Shown: positions 23,768 to 32,848, counted from the stretch's first letter. The stretch: 64,000 nt of DNA from JALORV01 sp035498175 (GCA_035498175.1 DATKAJ010000089.1:15257-79256), one strand, 5' to 3'. Made by a program: numbers and translations. Notes: generated from the sequence alone by a model not told the origin.

Positions 23768-25336
23768 ATGTGCTGCGCTTCGCGTCGTCATCTCGTGCAC
23801 TTGATCGCGCTGATCGTCTGCGGCGCAGGCCTCGGCGCCGAGGCGGCGCAGGGCACATGGTTCCTCGACGGCCAGCCGACCGCGCAGGCGCGCGAGGCCG
23901 TCGAACTGCTGGCGCAGGCCGACACGCACGGACTCGCCCCACCGGACTACGACGCCGCCGCGCTGACGCACGCGGTGAAGAGCGCCGCACAGCAGCCGCT
24001 CGACGCCGCGTCGATCACACACCTGGAACAGCAGCTCACAGCGGCGATACAGCGTTACTTGACGGACCTGCACTCCGGCCGCATCGCGCCGCAGGACCTG
24101 CCGCACGGCTACGCCGCACCGAAGCGCAAGCCATTCGATGCGGCGACGGTGCTGCGTGACGCCCTGGCGCAGGGCCGCCTGACAGACGCCGCGCGCGCTG
24201 CGGCGCCGCGCCTTTCGCAGTACGAGCAGCTGCGCACTGCGCTGGCGCAGTACCGCGCGCTGGACGGTCACCCCGCGTGGTCGGCGCCGCTCCCGTCCCC
24301 GCCACCAGGCATTGACCGCAGTCCGCCCAAGCTCGAACCGGGCGTCCGGTGGGCGGGGCTGCCGCTGCTGCGCCAGCGCCTGATCGCGCTGGGCGATCTC
24401 GATCCCGCGACGCCGGCGGCCTCGACCTACGACGCAGCCCTGGTCGATGCGGTGAAGTCGTTCCAGCGGCGCCACGGCCTGAGCGACGACGGCATCGTCG
24501 GCAAGGCAACGCTGACGCGGCTGGAAGTAGCGCCGTCCGCGCGCGTGCGGCAGATCGAGCTTGCGCTCGAACGCCTGCGCTGGACACCGTTGCTGCAGGG
24601 GCGGCGGATGGTCGTCATCAACATCCCGGAGTTCATGCTGCGCGCCTACGAGGTGCAGGGCGACCGCATCGTCGTGCGCGAGACGATGAAGATCATCGTC
24701 GGCAAGGCGCTCGACACGCGCACTCCGCTGTTCGAAGAGGAGATGCGCTACATCGAATTCAGCCCCTACTGGAACGTGCCGCCGTCGATCGCGCGCGGAG
24801 AGGTGGTCCCGCGCCTGAAGCGCGACCCGGCGTACTGGCAGCGCGAGGGGTTCGAATTCGTCACGGCGGGTGGCTCGGTCGTCGACGCGCTATCGCCTGC
24901 GCTGCTCGACGCCACGCTTGCCGGCGCCGCGCGCATCCGTCAGCGCCCAGGCCCGCGCAATGCATTGGGCGACATCAAGTTCGTGTTTCCCAACCGCGAC
25001 AACATCTACCTGCACCACACGCCGACGGTGGGTCTGTTCGAACGCGACCGGCGCGACTTCAGTCACGGCTGCATTCGCGTGGAGCGGCCGGTCGCACTGG
25101 CACTGTTCGTGCTCGCCGGCACGCCGGACTGGAGCGAGGATCGGGTACGCGCTGCGATGCGGGCCGGCGATTCGAGGACGCTGCCGTTGGCCGATCCCAT
25201 CCCCGTTCTGATCGCCTACGGAACTGCTATCGTGAAAGGTGACCGCATTCACTTCTTCGACGACCTGTACGGCCACGACCGGGCACTCGACGCCGCGCTG
25301 CGAAAGCCGCGTCCGCCACTCACTATCGACCGCTGA
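23768..25336 (+). CDS. L,D-transpeptidase, YcbB/LdtD-like
   Basis: 522-residue periplasmic cell-wall enzyme that makes 3-3 cross-links in peptidoglycan. A signal peptide (about 8-27) is followed by a scaffold domain, then a PG_binding_1 domain (about 195-252, LVDAVKSFQRRHGLSDDGIVG). The catalytic YkuD domain carries HHTPTVGLFERDRRDFSHGCIR with Cys435 as nucleophile. The conserved MRYIEFSPYWNVPPSI segment is the LdtD family hallmark. The next gene, a MepK-like endopeptidase, starts 3 bp after its stop, matching the known functional pairing of making and cutting 3-3 links. Confidence 0.93.
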   Translation: MCCASRRHLVHLIALIVCGAGLGAEAAQGTWFLDGQPTAQAREAVELLAQADTHGLAPPDYDAAALTHAVKSAAQQPLDAASITHLEQQLTAAIQRYLTDLHSGRIAPQDLPHGYAAPKRKPFDAATVLRDALAQGRLTDAARAAAPRLSQYEQLRTALAQYRALDGHPAWSAPLPSPPPGIDRSPPKLEPGVRWAGLPLLRQRLIALGDLDPATPAASTYDAALVDAVKSFQRRHGLSDDGIVGKATLTRLEVAPSARVRQIELALERLRWTPLLQGRRMVVINIPEFMLRAYEVQGDRIVVRETMKIIVGKALDTRTPLFEEEMRYIEFSPYWNVPPSIARGEVVPRLKRDPAYWQREGFEFVTAGGSVVDALSPALLDATLAGAARIRQRPGPRNALGDIKFVFPNRDNIYLHHTPTVGLFERDRRDFSHGCIRVERPVALALFVLAGTPDWSEDRVRAAMRAGDSRTLPLADPIPVLIAYGTAIVKGDRIHFFDDLYGHDRALDAALRKPRPPLTIDR

Positions 25337-25339
25337 GCG

Positions 25340-25888
25340 ATGAACGATCCGCGCGGGTTCGCCCGCCGTCACTTCCTGAAACGCTCCGCCGGCATCGCCG
25401 CCGGCAGCGTGCTGCCGCTCGGCGCAGCCCGCGCCGGCGCGGCCGAGTCGAGGAGCCTGGCGTTCGTTCACACGCACACGCATGAACGGCTGCAGATCGT
25501 CTACGCCGTCGCCGACCGGTACGTTCCGGACGCGCTGGCGTCGCTCAATCGCTTCCTGCGCGACCACTACAGCGGCGAAGTGGGCGCCATCGACCCCCGG
25601 CTCTTTGACCTGCTGCACCAGGTGCAGCAACTGGTCGGCGGCACGCGTCCCTTCGAAGTCATTTCCGGCTATCGCTGTGCGGCCACCAACGCCATGCTGC
25701 GCGAGACGCGCGGCGGCGGCGTGGCCAGGACGAGCCTGCACATGGAAGGCCGCGCGATCGACGTGCGGCTGCCCGATGTCGTCCTGGCCGACCTGCGCGA
25801 CGCCGCCGTGTCGCTGAAAGCCGGCGGCGTCGGCTTCTATCCGGGCCAGTTCGTGCACATTGATACGGGTCGGGTCCGGCGCTGGTAG
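25340..25888 (+). CDS. MepK-like murein endopeptidase (DUF882)
   Basis: 182-residue metallopeptidase of the M15/DUF882 family, related to MepK (YcbK), which cuts 3-3 and 4-3 peptidoglycan cross-links. The N-terminus holds a twin-arginine signal (RRHFLKRSAGIAAGSVLPLG). The zinc-site pattern is FEVISGYRC...N, SLHMEGRAIDVRLP (His and Asp), and FVHIDTGRVRRW at the end. It lies 3 bp after the L,D-transpeptidase stop, so co-expression is expected: one enzyme forms the links, the other opens them for growth. Confidence 0.92.
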   Translation: MNDPRGFARRHFLKRSAGIAAGSVLPLGAARAGAAESRSLAFVHTHTHERLQIVYAVADRYVPDALASLNRFLRDHYSGEVGAIDPRLFDLLHQVQQLVGGTRPFEVISGYRCAATNAMLRETRGGGVARTSLHMEGRAIDVRLPDVVLADLRDAAVSLKAGGVGFYPGQFVHIDTGRVRRW

Positions 25889-25918
25889 CGCGCCGCTGGC
25901 GCGTCCGCAAGGCGCGCG

Positions 25919-26116
25919 TCAGTCACCGATCAGGTGCAGCGCTACTTCGCGCAAGTGGCCACGCAGCCGGTGCTGCATGTCGTCGCGTCCCTCGGAATCG
26001 TGCGCGAACAGCGGGTCGCCGTCCGGCACCAGCCGCGCGAAGAATCGCTCGATGCCGCGCTGGACCTCGCGGTCGGCGTTCTCCTGGATCAGCAGGCTTG
26101 CCGAGGTGTGCAGCAT
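25919..26116 (-). pseudogene. Remnant of a YjbQ/UPF0047 protein
   Basis: The 65 codons match the middle of YjbQ (UPF0047, secondary thiamine-phosphate-synthase-like family): LHTSASLLIQENAD, IERFFARLVPDGDP, and HDSEGRDDM. Full proteins have about 140 residues. The N-terminal 45 residues are missing (an in-frame TAG lies four codons before the ATG). The C-terminal third is lost after what looks like a frameshift at about 25925: the next frame reads VTDARLA, like the VxDGRLALGTWQ of intact members, then runs into the mepK-like gene. I infer a decayed gene. Confidence 0.7.
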
Positions 26117-26162
26117 GGACGGAGGCTAGCAGCGGTCAGCCGTAGCGCCACCCGGCCTGTAC

Positions 26163-26999
26163 TTACGAGGCGCGGCCCGTTCGCAGCTGTTCAGAGCGGC
26201 GGCGCAGCGCTTCGGCGGCGACGAGCAGGACGCACGCGAGCAGGATCAGCAGCGTGCCCGCGGCGGTGATCGTCAGGCTGATGTTGTCGTTGATGCCTGA
26301 GAACATCTGGCGCGGCAGCGTGCGCTGGCCGGGACCAGTCAACAGCAGCGCGACGACGACTTCGTCGAAGGAGGTCGCGAACGCAAACAGCGCTCCGGAA
26401 AAAACGCCGGGAAAGATGATCGGCAGCGCCACCCGGCGGAACGCAAGCCACGGCGGCGCGCCCAGGCTCGCCGCGGCATTGAGCAGGTTGCGGTCGAAGC
26501 CGGAAAGCGTCGACAGCACGGTCACCAGCACGAACGGTGCGCCGAGTGCGGCATGCGCGAGCGCGAGCCCGAGGTAGCCGTCGACCAGTCCGACCTTCGC
26601 AAAGGCGAAGTACACGCCGACGGCAACGATCACCACCGGAACCACCAGCGGCGCGAGCAGCACGCCGAACAGCAGGCGTCGCAGCGGAAAGCGCGCACGC
26701 CAGAAGCCGAATGCGGCCAGCGTACCGAGAGTCGTCGCGATCAGTGTCGCACCGGTGCCGACGATGAGGCTGTTCTTCAGCGCGGGCAGCCACAACTCTG
26801 ACGTGAAAAAATCCTCGTACCAGCGCAGCGACAATCCGGGCAGCGGGAAGTGCAGGAACGAACCCGCGGAGAACGACAGCGGCACGATCACGCCGATCGG
26901 CGCGATTAGGAATAGCAGCACGATGCCGGCCACCCCCCACAGCGCATAACGGCCGAGCCGCTGCGCGATCGTCTCGTAGGCGGGGCGCACCGGGCTCAT
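26163..26999 (-). CDS. ABC transporter permease, PotC-type
   Basis: 278-residue inner-membrane permease of a spermidine/putrescine-type importer. It has six helices and the EAA-type cytoplasmic loop LLNAAASLGAPPWLAFRRVALPII, where the ATPase docks. It is the last gene of a five-gene operon; its ATG overlaps the upstream permease stop as ATGA, so translation is coupled. Role: with its partner it forms the channel receiving substrate from the binding protein. The charged tail RRRSEQLRTGRAS is cytoplasmic. Confidence 0.92.
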   Translation of the reverse strand: MSPVRPAYETIAQRLGRYALWGVAGIVLLFLIAPIGVIVPLSFSAGSFLHFPLPGLSLRWYEDFFTSELWLPALKNSLIVGTGATLIATTLGTLAAFGFWRARFPLRRLLFGVLLAPLVVPVVIVAVGVYFAFAKVGLVDGYLGLALAHAALGAPFVLVTVLSTLSGFDRNLLNAAASLGAPPWLAFRRVALPIIFPGVFSGALFAFATSFDEVVVALLLTGPGQRTLPRQMFSGINDNISLTITAAGTLLILLACVLLVAAEALRRRSEQLRTGRAS

Positions 27000-28213
27000 G
27001 CCATGCGGATCCTGTCGATGCCGACCAGCCGGTCGTAGACCCAGTACAGCGCCCCCGTCGCAGCGAGCAGGGCCAGCGACAGCGCCGCTGCCATGCCCCA
27101 GTTGATCGTCTTCGACGCATAGAAGGCGATGAAGTAGCTGAGCATCTGGTCGTCCGGCCCACCGACCAGCGCCGGCGTGATGTAGTAGCCGAGCGCCTGG
27201 ATGAACACCATCAGCACGCCGGCACCGACCGCAGGCAGGGTCTGCGGCGCGTACACGCGCCAGAACGACGTCCACGGCGTCGCGCCCAGCGACAGCGCCG
27301 CCCGCACATGCGACGGCGGGATCGAGCGCATCGTCGCGTACAGCGGCAGCACCATGAACGGCAGCAGCACGTGGGTCATCGCCGCGTAGACCGCCGCGCG
27401 ACGGTACAGCAGTTCCAGCGGCTCCTGGATCATCCCGGCCTGCAGCAGCGCAGCGTTGATGACGCCCTCGTGCTGTAGCAGAACGATCCACGCCGAGGTG
27501 CGCACCAGCAGCGAAGTCCAGAACGGCAGCAGCACCAGCACGAGCAGCATGTTGGCAGTGCGCGTCTGCAACGATGCGAGCACGTACGCGAGCGGATAGC
27601 CGAGCAGCAGACACAGCACGGTCACCGCCGTGGCGATGGCGAAGGTGCGGCCAATCACCTGCACGAAGATCGCCTCCTCTCGCGGCGCTCCGACGAGACT
27701 GCCGTCCGCGTTCCGCCTCAGGTCGACCGCTGCGAGCAGGAACAGCGACGTCGTCGGCCCCGCGGCGCGGGCGATTGCGCCCCAGGTTTCGACCTCGCCC
27801 CACCTTGGATCGATGCCGATCAGCGTGTCGCGAGCGGCGCCGTTCGGCGGGTCCATCAGCTGACGCCCGGTCGCGAACAGGAGCGACCGGAAACCGCTGA
27901 TGTCGTAGTTCAGGCGCGTCGCGGCGGGCGCCAGCGTGCCCGCATCGCGCGCGGCACGCACGTCATCGATCAGCGCAGCGAAGGTCGCCTCGTCGGGCAG
28001 GCTGCGGCCGTCCCAGTGCCTGATCTGCTGGGTCACCCGCGGCAGCGCGCTCGCAAGATCGGTATCGACGAAGCTCTTCGCGAGCAGCGCAACGATCGGC
28101 CCGAGGAAGATCAGAAGGATGAAGAGAAACAGTGGCGCCGTCAGCAGCGCCGCCTTCAGCTTCTTGGCACGGTCCGCGCGCGCCAGCTGCGCGGCAAGTG
28201 CGGGTGCGCTCAT
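26996..28213 (-). CDS. ABC transporter permease, PotB-type
   Basis: 405-residue permease. It is longer than usual PotB (about 285) because of a large loop after the first helix (about 65-185), a trait of one PotB-like subgroup. The core permease domain has six helices and the EAA loop HVRAALSLGATPWTSFWRVYAPQTLPA. It follows the binding-protein gene after an 80-bp gap that contains a strong hairpin (28245-28275), and overlaps the next permease gene by 4 bp. Confidence 0.9.
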   Translation of the reverse strand: MSAPALAAQLARADRAKKLKAALLTAPLFLFILLIFLGPIVALLAKSFVDTDLASALPRVTQQIRHWDGRSLPDEATFAALIDDVRAARDAGTLAPAATRLNYDISGFRSLLFATGRQLMDPPNGAARDTLIGIDPRWGEVETWGAIARAAGPTTSLFLLAAVDLRRNADGSLVGAPREEAIFVQVIGRTFAIATAVTVLCLLLGYPLAYVLASLQTRTANMLLVLVLLPFWTSLLVRTSAWIVLLQHEGVINAALLQAGMIQEPLELLYRRAAVYAAMTHVLLPFMVLPLYATMRSIPPSHVRAALSLGATPWTSFWRVYAPQTLPAVGAGVLMVFIQALGYYITPALVGGPDDQMLSYFIAFYASKTINWGMAAALSLALLAATGALYWVYDRLVGIDRIRMA

Positions 28214-28244
28214 CGGCGATGCGGCTGCGGTATCCGCGCGCTCC

Positions 28245-28275
28245 GACCCGCTCCGCGCTTTCCGCGGAGCGGGTC
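28245..28275. repeat. 13-bp inverted repeat between binding-protein and permease genes
   Basis: Perfect 13-bp arms, GACCCGCTCCGCG and CGCGGAGCGGGTC, with a 5-bp loop (CTTTC on plus strand). There is no T-tract on the minus strand, so it should not terminate. In transporter operons such stems often stabilise the upstream binding-protein mRNA against 3' exonucleases, giving more binding protein than permease. Confidence 0.7.
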
Positions 28276-28292
28276 ATGCCCGCGCCCGCTGG

Positions 28293-29357
28293 TTACTTCG
28301 CGAGCCAGGCGTTGAAGCGCTGGTTCAGCTTGTCGAGGTTCTCCAGCCAGAACTTGTCGCTGATATAGAGCGAACCCTTGAAGTTCTCCGGCGCCGTAGC
28401 CAGGTTCGCGTTTACCTTGGGGTCGATCATCCCGATCGCCGCCTTGGTCGTGACGCCGTACGCGATCTTCGTCGGCAGGTTCTTCTGGTTGTTGGGATCG
28501 TTGACGAAAACCAGGAACTGCTCGGCCTGCGCCTTGTTCGGCGAGCCTTTCATGATCACCCACGAATCGATCGTGTAGAGATTGTTCGTCCAGACGATCT
28601 TGAAATTCTTCTTGTCCTTGTTGACGGCTGCATCGATGCGGCCGTTGTAGGCGTCGACCATCACGGCCTCGCCGGCGCCCAGCATCTGCGGCGGCTGCGC
28701 ACCCTTCTCCCACCAGATGAGATTCGGCTTGAGCTGGGTGAGCTTGTTGAAAGCACGGTCCACGCCGGCTGGCGTGGCAAGCGTCTTGTAGACATCCTGC
28801 GGCGCGACGCCGTCAGCAAGGAGTGCAATTTCCAGAGTTGTCTTCGGACCCTTGCGCAGCGCGCGCTTGCCCGGCCATTTCGTCGTGTTCCAGAAATCTG
28901 CCCAGTTCTTCGGGACATCGCCTTTGATCTTGTCGCCGTCGTAAGCCAGAACGAAGCTGTAGACGATTGCCCCTACGCCGCAGTCGCTGACGGCATCCGG
29001 CAGGTACTTGTCCTTGCCGCCGAGCTTGGCCCAGTCGAGCTTGTCGAACAGGCCCTCCTCGCAGCCGAGCAGCAGTTCTTCGCTTTCGACCTGCACGACG
29101 TCCCAGTTGTTGGCGCCGCCCTGGAGCTTGGCGCGCAGCACGCCGATGCCACCATCCCAGCTCTCATCGACCATCTTGACGCCGGTCTTCTCCGTGAACG
29201 GCTTGAAGTAGACCTCCTTCTGCGCGTCCTGGTAGGCCCCGCCCCACGACACGACCGACAGCGGCCGGCCCTGTGCCAGCAGGCTGCCCGCCGCCACGGC
29301 GAGCGCTGCCCCGACGACCGCGACTCCTGGACTCCAGCGCCTCTTGCTCGTTCCCAT
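28293..29357 (-). CDS. Periplasmic substrate-binding protein, PotD-like
   Basis: 354-residue extracellular solute-binding protein of the polyamine/putrescine type. A signal peptide (about 1-29, ending SLLAQG) precedes LSVVSWGGAYQDAQKEVYFKPF, the usual start of this family. Conserved parts include WDVVQVESEELL, NWADFWNTTKWPGKRAL and the C-terminal ISDKFWLENLDKLNQRF. It should bind a polyamine or similar cation in the periplasm and hand it to the two permeases downstream. It lies 30 bp after the ATPase gene in the same operon. Confidence 0.92.
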   Translation of the reverse strand: MGTSKRRWSPGVAVVGAALAVAAGSLLAQGRPLSVVSWGGAYQDAQKEVYFKPFTEKTGVKMVDESWDGGIGVLRAKLQGGANNWDVVQVESEELLLGCEEGLFDKLDWAKLGGKDKYLPDAVSDCGVGAIVYSFVLAYDGDKIKGDVPKNWADFWNTTKWPGKRALRKGPKTTLEIALLADGVAPQDVYKTLATPAGVDRAFNKLTQLKPNLIWWEKGAQPPQMLGAGEAVMVDAYNGRIDAAVNKDKKNFKIVWTNNLYTIDSWVIMKGSPNKAQAEQFLVFVNDPNNQKNLPTKIAYGVTTKAAIGMIDPKVNANLATAPENFKGSLYISDKFWLENLDKLNQRFNAWLAK

Positions 29358-29387
29358 TTCGTCTCCTCCTCCCTTGCTGACCCTGTT

Positions 29388-30473
29388 TCAGTCAGGAAAC
29401 ACGACTGTACTCGCCACGTCCCAATGCGCCACAGCCTCCGCGCCCTCGGCCGGCAGCCCCTCGGTCGCCTGCACCGGAACGTTCGCGACTACTTCGCCTG
29501 CCGCGGTCTGCAGGCGCACCCGGACATGACCGCCAAGGAAAATAGTCTCGATCACACGCGCCGGCACCCGGTTGCCCGCGCCCGCGGGAGTCGTGGCAGC
29601 CACGACGTTGACGTGCTCGGGCCGGATCGACACAGTGGCCGATGCAGGCGCCTGGCAGGCACCGGCCGAATGCCCGCGCACTTCGGCTCCGCCCTCGAGC
29701 TCCACGACGCACTCACTGCCCGCACCATTGCCGATCACGCGCGCCTTCAGACGGTTGTTCTCGCCGATGAACGACGCCACGAAGAGGTTTGACGGACGCT
29801 CGTAGAGCGTCTTCGGATCGTCGATCTGCTGGATGCGGCCGTGCTGGAACACCGCCACGCGATCCGACATCGTCATCGCCTCGGACTGGTCGTGCGTGAC
29901 ATACACCATGGTGATGCCGAGCCGCTCGTGCAGGCCGCGAAGTTCGAGCTGCATTTCCTCGCGCAGCTGCTTGTCGAGGGCGCCGAGCGGCTCGTCCATC
30001 AGGATCAGCTGCGGCTCGAACACCAGCGCGCGGGCTACCGCGACGCGTTGCTGCTGCCCGCCCGAGAGCTGCGCCGGCATGCGCGTCTCCATGCCGGGCA
30101 GCCGCACCATCTCGAGCGCGCGTTGCACGCGTTGCGCCGCGACGTCCCTGCCGATGCCGCGCACCGACAGCGGGAACGCGAGGTTCTCGCCCACCGTCAT
30201 GTGCGGAAACAGCGCGTAGTTCTGGAAGACCATGCCGAAGTTACGCCGATACGGCGGCAGCCGCTCGATCGATTCGCCGCGCAGGCGGATGTGGCCTGCG
30301 GTAGGCCGCTCGAAGCCGGCCAGCATCATCAGCGTCGTCGTCTTGCCCGAGCCCGACGGGCCGAGCAACGACAGGAACTCGCCCTCGGCAACCGCGAGGT
30401 CGAGGCAGTCGACGACGTTCGACCGCCCGTCGTAGGTCTTGCAGACGCCCGCGAACTCGACGAACCGCGTCAC
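29388..30473 (-). CDS. ABC transporter ATPase, PotA-like
   Basis: 361-residue nucleotide-binding subunit. Walker A is GPSGSGKTTTLMMLAG, the Q-loop lies in GMVFQNYALFPHMTV, the ABC signature is LSGGQQQRVAVARAL, Walker B is LILMDEPLGALD, and the switch His is in YVTHDQSEAM. A TOBE domain occupies the C-terminal 120 residues, as in PotA. The start is a GTG at 30473 whose sequence overlaps the aminotransferase stop as GTGA, which marks translational coupling. It powers import by the permeases encoded downstream. Confidence 0.94.
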   Translation of the reverse strand: MTRFVEFAGVCKTYDGRSNVVDCLDLAVAEGEFLSLLGPSGSGKTTTLMMLAGFERPTAGHIRLRGESIERLPPYRRNFGMVFQNYALFPHMTVGENLAFPLSVRGIGRDVAAQRVQRALEMVRLPGMETRMPAQLSGGQQQRVAVARALVFEPQLILMDEPLGALDKQLREEMQLELRGLHERLGITMVYVTHDQSEAMTMSDRVAVFQHGRIQQIDDPKTLYERPSNLFVASFIGENNRLKARVIGNGAGSECVVELEGGAEVRGHSAGACQAPASATVSIRPEHVNVVAATTPAGAGNRVPARVIETIFLGGHVRVRLQTAAGEVVANVPVQATEGLPAEGAEAVAHWDVASTVVFPD

Positions 30474-31843
30474 TTCCACTGCTGCGCGTAAGCCTCGGTG
30501 TCGCGCAGCGCCTTCGTAAAGCGCGCCAGCATCTCGTCGATCTCCGCAGGCGTGATCACGAGCGGCGGGCAAAGCGCCACGGCGTCGCCGAGCGGCCGCA
30601 CGACGAGGCCATGGGCATGCGCGCGCTCCGCGAAGTAAGGCGCCACGGCGGCCGCGGCTGGAAAGGATTCCCGCGTCGTCTTGTCCTTCACGAGTTCGAC
30701 TGCCGCGATCAGCCCCAGGCCGCGCACCTCGCCAAGGATCGGGCTCGCGAGCAGCGCGTGCAGTCCGCCCTGGAAGCGCGGCGCCTTGTCGCGCACGCGC
30801 GCCGCAATGTCGGTTTCGCGGTAGACGTTCATCGCTTCGATCGCCACGGCGGCGCCCAGCGGATGGCACGAGTAGGTGTAACCGTGGCCGAACATGCCGA
30901 GCTTCGCCGACTGTTCCGCGATCGGCTCGTACACGCGCTCCGACACCATCGTCGCCGAAAACGGCACGTAGCCGCCGGTCAGCGCCTTGGCGCAGGTCAC
31001 GATGTCGGGTTCGATGTCGTACGTCTCGCTGCCCCACATGCGGCCGGTGCGGCCGAAGCCGCAGATCACTTCGTCCGCGATCAGCAGGATGTCATAGTGC
31101 TTCAGGATCGGCTGGACCACGTCGAAGTAACCCGCGGGCGGCGGGATCACACCGCCTGCGCCCATCACCGGCTCGGCGATGAACGCCGCGATGTTCTCCG
31201 GGCCTTCCTTCTCGATCAGCGCCTGCAGCTGCCGCGCCAGCCGCGCCGCGAAGGCTTCCTCGCCCTCGCCGACCTGCGCGAAGCGATAGTGGTGCGGGCA
31301 GTCAGCGCGCACGACGTCAGGGCCCGGCAGGTCGAATCCGGTGTGCAGGTGCGGCAGTCCGGTCAGCGTCGCGGCGGCCACGCTCACGCCGTGGTAGCCC
31401 TTGGTGCGCGCGATGATCTTCTTCTTCGCCGGCCGGCCCAGTGCGTTGTTGTAGTAGCGCACCAGCTTGATCGCGGTGTCGTTGGCGTCCGAGCCGCTGG
31501 TGCCGAAGAATGCGCGCGCCATCTTTCCGGGAGCCAACGCGATCAGGTCCGCCGCCGCCTGCACGGCGACGTCCGAGGTCTTGTGCGCGAAGCCGTGGTA
31601 GTACGGCAGCGTATTGAGCTGGCGCGTGGCTGCCGCGATCAGGCGCTCGTCGGAGAAGCCGAGTGACGCGCACCAGAGCCCGGCCATGCCTTCCATGTAT
31701 TCGCGGCCCTGGTCGTCATAGACGTAGATGCCGCGGCCGCGCGTCATCACGACCGGACCCTTCTCCTCGTGCTTGCGCAGGTTGGTGAAGGGATGCAGCG
31801 AAACCCGCTTGTCGATTTCGGCCAGGCTCGCCGCTGGGTACAT
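30470..31843 (-). CDS. Class III aminotransferase, putrescine/polyamine-type
   Basis: 457-residue PLP enzyme of the aspartate-aminotransferase-superfamily class III (omega-transaminase) group. Features: GMAGLWCASLGFSDERL, AFFGTSGSDANDTAIKLVR, the FIAEPVMGAGGVIPPP loop, LLIADEVICGFGRTG, and the PLP Lys in TCAKALTGGYVPFSA. It resembles SpuC-like enzymes that deaminate putrescine or other omega-amines with pyruvate. As first gene of the operon with a polyamine-type importer it probably starts catabolism of the imported amine. The ATG at 31843 has GGGAGGAG upstream; a longer reading exists but is not conserved. Confidence 0.88.
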   Translation of the reverse strand: MYPAASLAEIDKRVSLHPFTNLRKHEEKGPVVMTRGRGIYVYDDQGREYMEGMAGLWCASLGFSDERLIAAATRQLNTLPYYHGFAHKTSDVAVQAAADLIALAPGKMARAFFGTSGSDANDTAIKLVRYYNNALGRPAKKKIIARTKGYHGVSVAAATLTGLPHLHTGFDLPGPDVVRADCPHHYRFAQVGEGEEAFAARLARQLQALIEKEGPENIAAFIAEPVMGAGGVIPPPAGYFDVVQPILKHYDILLIADEVICGFGRTGRMWGSETYDIEPDIVTCAKALTGGYVPFSATMVSERVYEPIAEQSAKLGMFGHGYTYSCHPLGAAVAIEAMNVYRETDIAARVRDKAPRFQGGLHALLASPILGEVRGLGLIAAVELVKDKTTRESFPAAAAVAPYFAERAHAHGLVVRPLGDAVALCPPLVITPAEIDEMLARFTKALRDTEAYAQQWK

Positions 31844-32014
31844 CGTGCTCCTCCCTCGTCGCTTGTCGGATTCCGTCGTCCGACCAAGGATACGCGCCGC
31901 ACCGATCGCGACGGCCGGGCCACGGCAGCGCGCCAATCGCTGCCGCGTCGTTCAGATGTACTGTTGCGGCGATCGCCGCTTTCACCTCGAAGCAAGCGTC
32001 AACGGAGGCTACGC

Positions 32015-32848
32015 ATGGAAACGATTCGTCCGAGCATCGCGGACAAGCGGCGCACGTTCCGCCGCCTGCACGAGAGCGGCTGCTTCGTGATTCCGAACCC
32101 GTGGGATGCCGGCAGTGCGCGCTACCTGCAGAGCCTCGGCTTCAAGGCGCTCGCCACCACCAGCGCAGGTTTCGCCTGGTCGCAGGCGCGTCCGGACAAC
32201 GGAGTCACGCGCGACCTAGTAATCGCCCATCTGCGGCAGATGGTCGAAGCCACCGATGTTCCTCTGAACGCCGACTTCGAAAGCGGCTTTGCAGCCAATG
32301 CGGACGGCGTTGCAGAGAGCGTCCGGCTGGCGGTCGAGGCCGGCGTCGCCGGGCTGTCGATCGAAGACTCGACCGGCGACGCGACGCGACCGCTCTACGA
32401 ACTCGACGCGGCCGTCGAGCGCGTGCGCGCCGCGCGGCGCGCGATTGACGCCAAGGGCGGCGACACGCTGCTGGTCGGCCGCGCCGAATGTTTCCTCGCG
32501 GGTCGACCCGATCTCGATGAGGCGATCGCGCGATTGAAGGCTTATTCCGCGGCGGGCGCGGACTGCCTCTACGCGCCGGGCCTGCGCACGCGCGAGCAGA
32601 TCGCCGCGGTGGTCACCGCGCTTGCACCCAGGCCAGTCAATGCGCTGGTCGGCTGGCCGAGCGACCTGACGGTCGCCGACATCGCCGCGCTCGGTGTGCG
32701 GCGTATCAGCGTCGGCGGCGCGCTCGCGCGTACTGCCTGGGGCGGATTCATGCGCGCCGCGAAACTTCTAGCCGAGCAGGGTTCCTTTGCCGGCCTCAAG
32801 GACGCCGCGCCCGGAGCGGATCTCAACGCGCTGTTCACCCGACACTGA
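32015..32848 (+). CDS. Isocitrate lyase/PEP mutase family protein
   Basis: 277-residue TIM-barrel enzyme of the PEP-mutase/oxaloacetate-decarboxylase branch. Landmarks are IPNPWDAGSARYLQSLGFKALATTSAG, the metal-binding PLNADFESGF, GLSIEDSTG, and VGRAECFLAGRPDLDEAIARL. The KKCGH catalytic motif of true isocitrate lyases is absent, so this is a C-C or C-P lyase or mutase of unknown substrate. The ATG at 32015 follows CGGAGG. It is divergent from the aminotransferase operon with about 170 bp between starts, so shared regulation is possible. Confidence 0.88.
   Translation: METIRPSIADKRRTFRRLHESGCFVIPNPWDAGSARYLQSLGFKALATTSAGFAWSQARPDNGVTRDLVIAHLRQMVEATDVPLNADFESGFAANADGVAESVRLAVEAGVAGLSIEDSTGDATRPLYELDAAVERVRAARRAIDAKGGDTLLVGRAECFLAGRPDLDEAIARLKAYSAAGADCLYAPGLRTREQIAAVVTALAPRPVNALVGWPSDLTVADIAALGVRRISVGGALARTAWGGFMRAAKLLAEQGSFAGLKDAAPGADLNALFTRH

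Noticed and set aside
27936..29792. 618-codon plus-strand open frame
   Set aside because: Antisense to the binding-protein, permease and ATPase genes; no family motifs, composition of a shadow frame.
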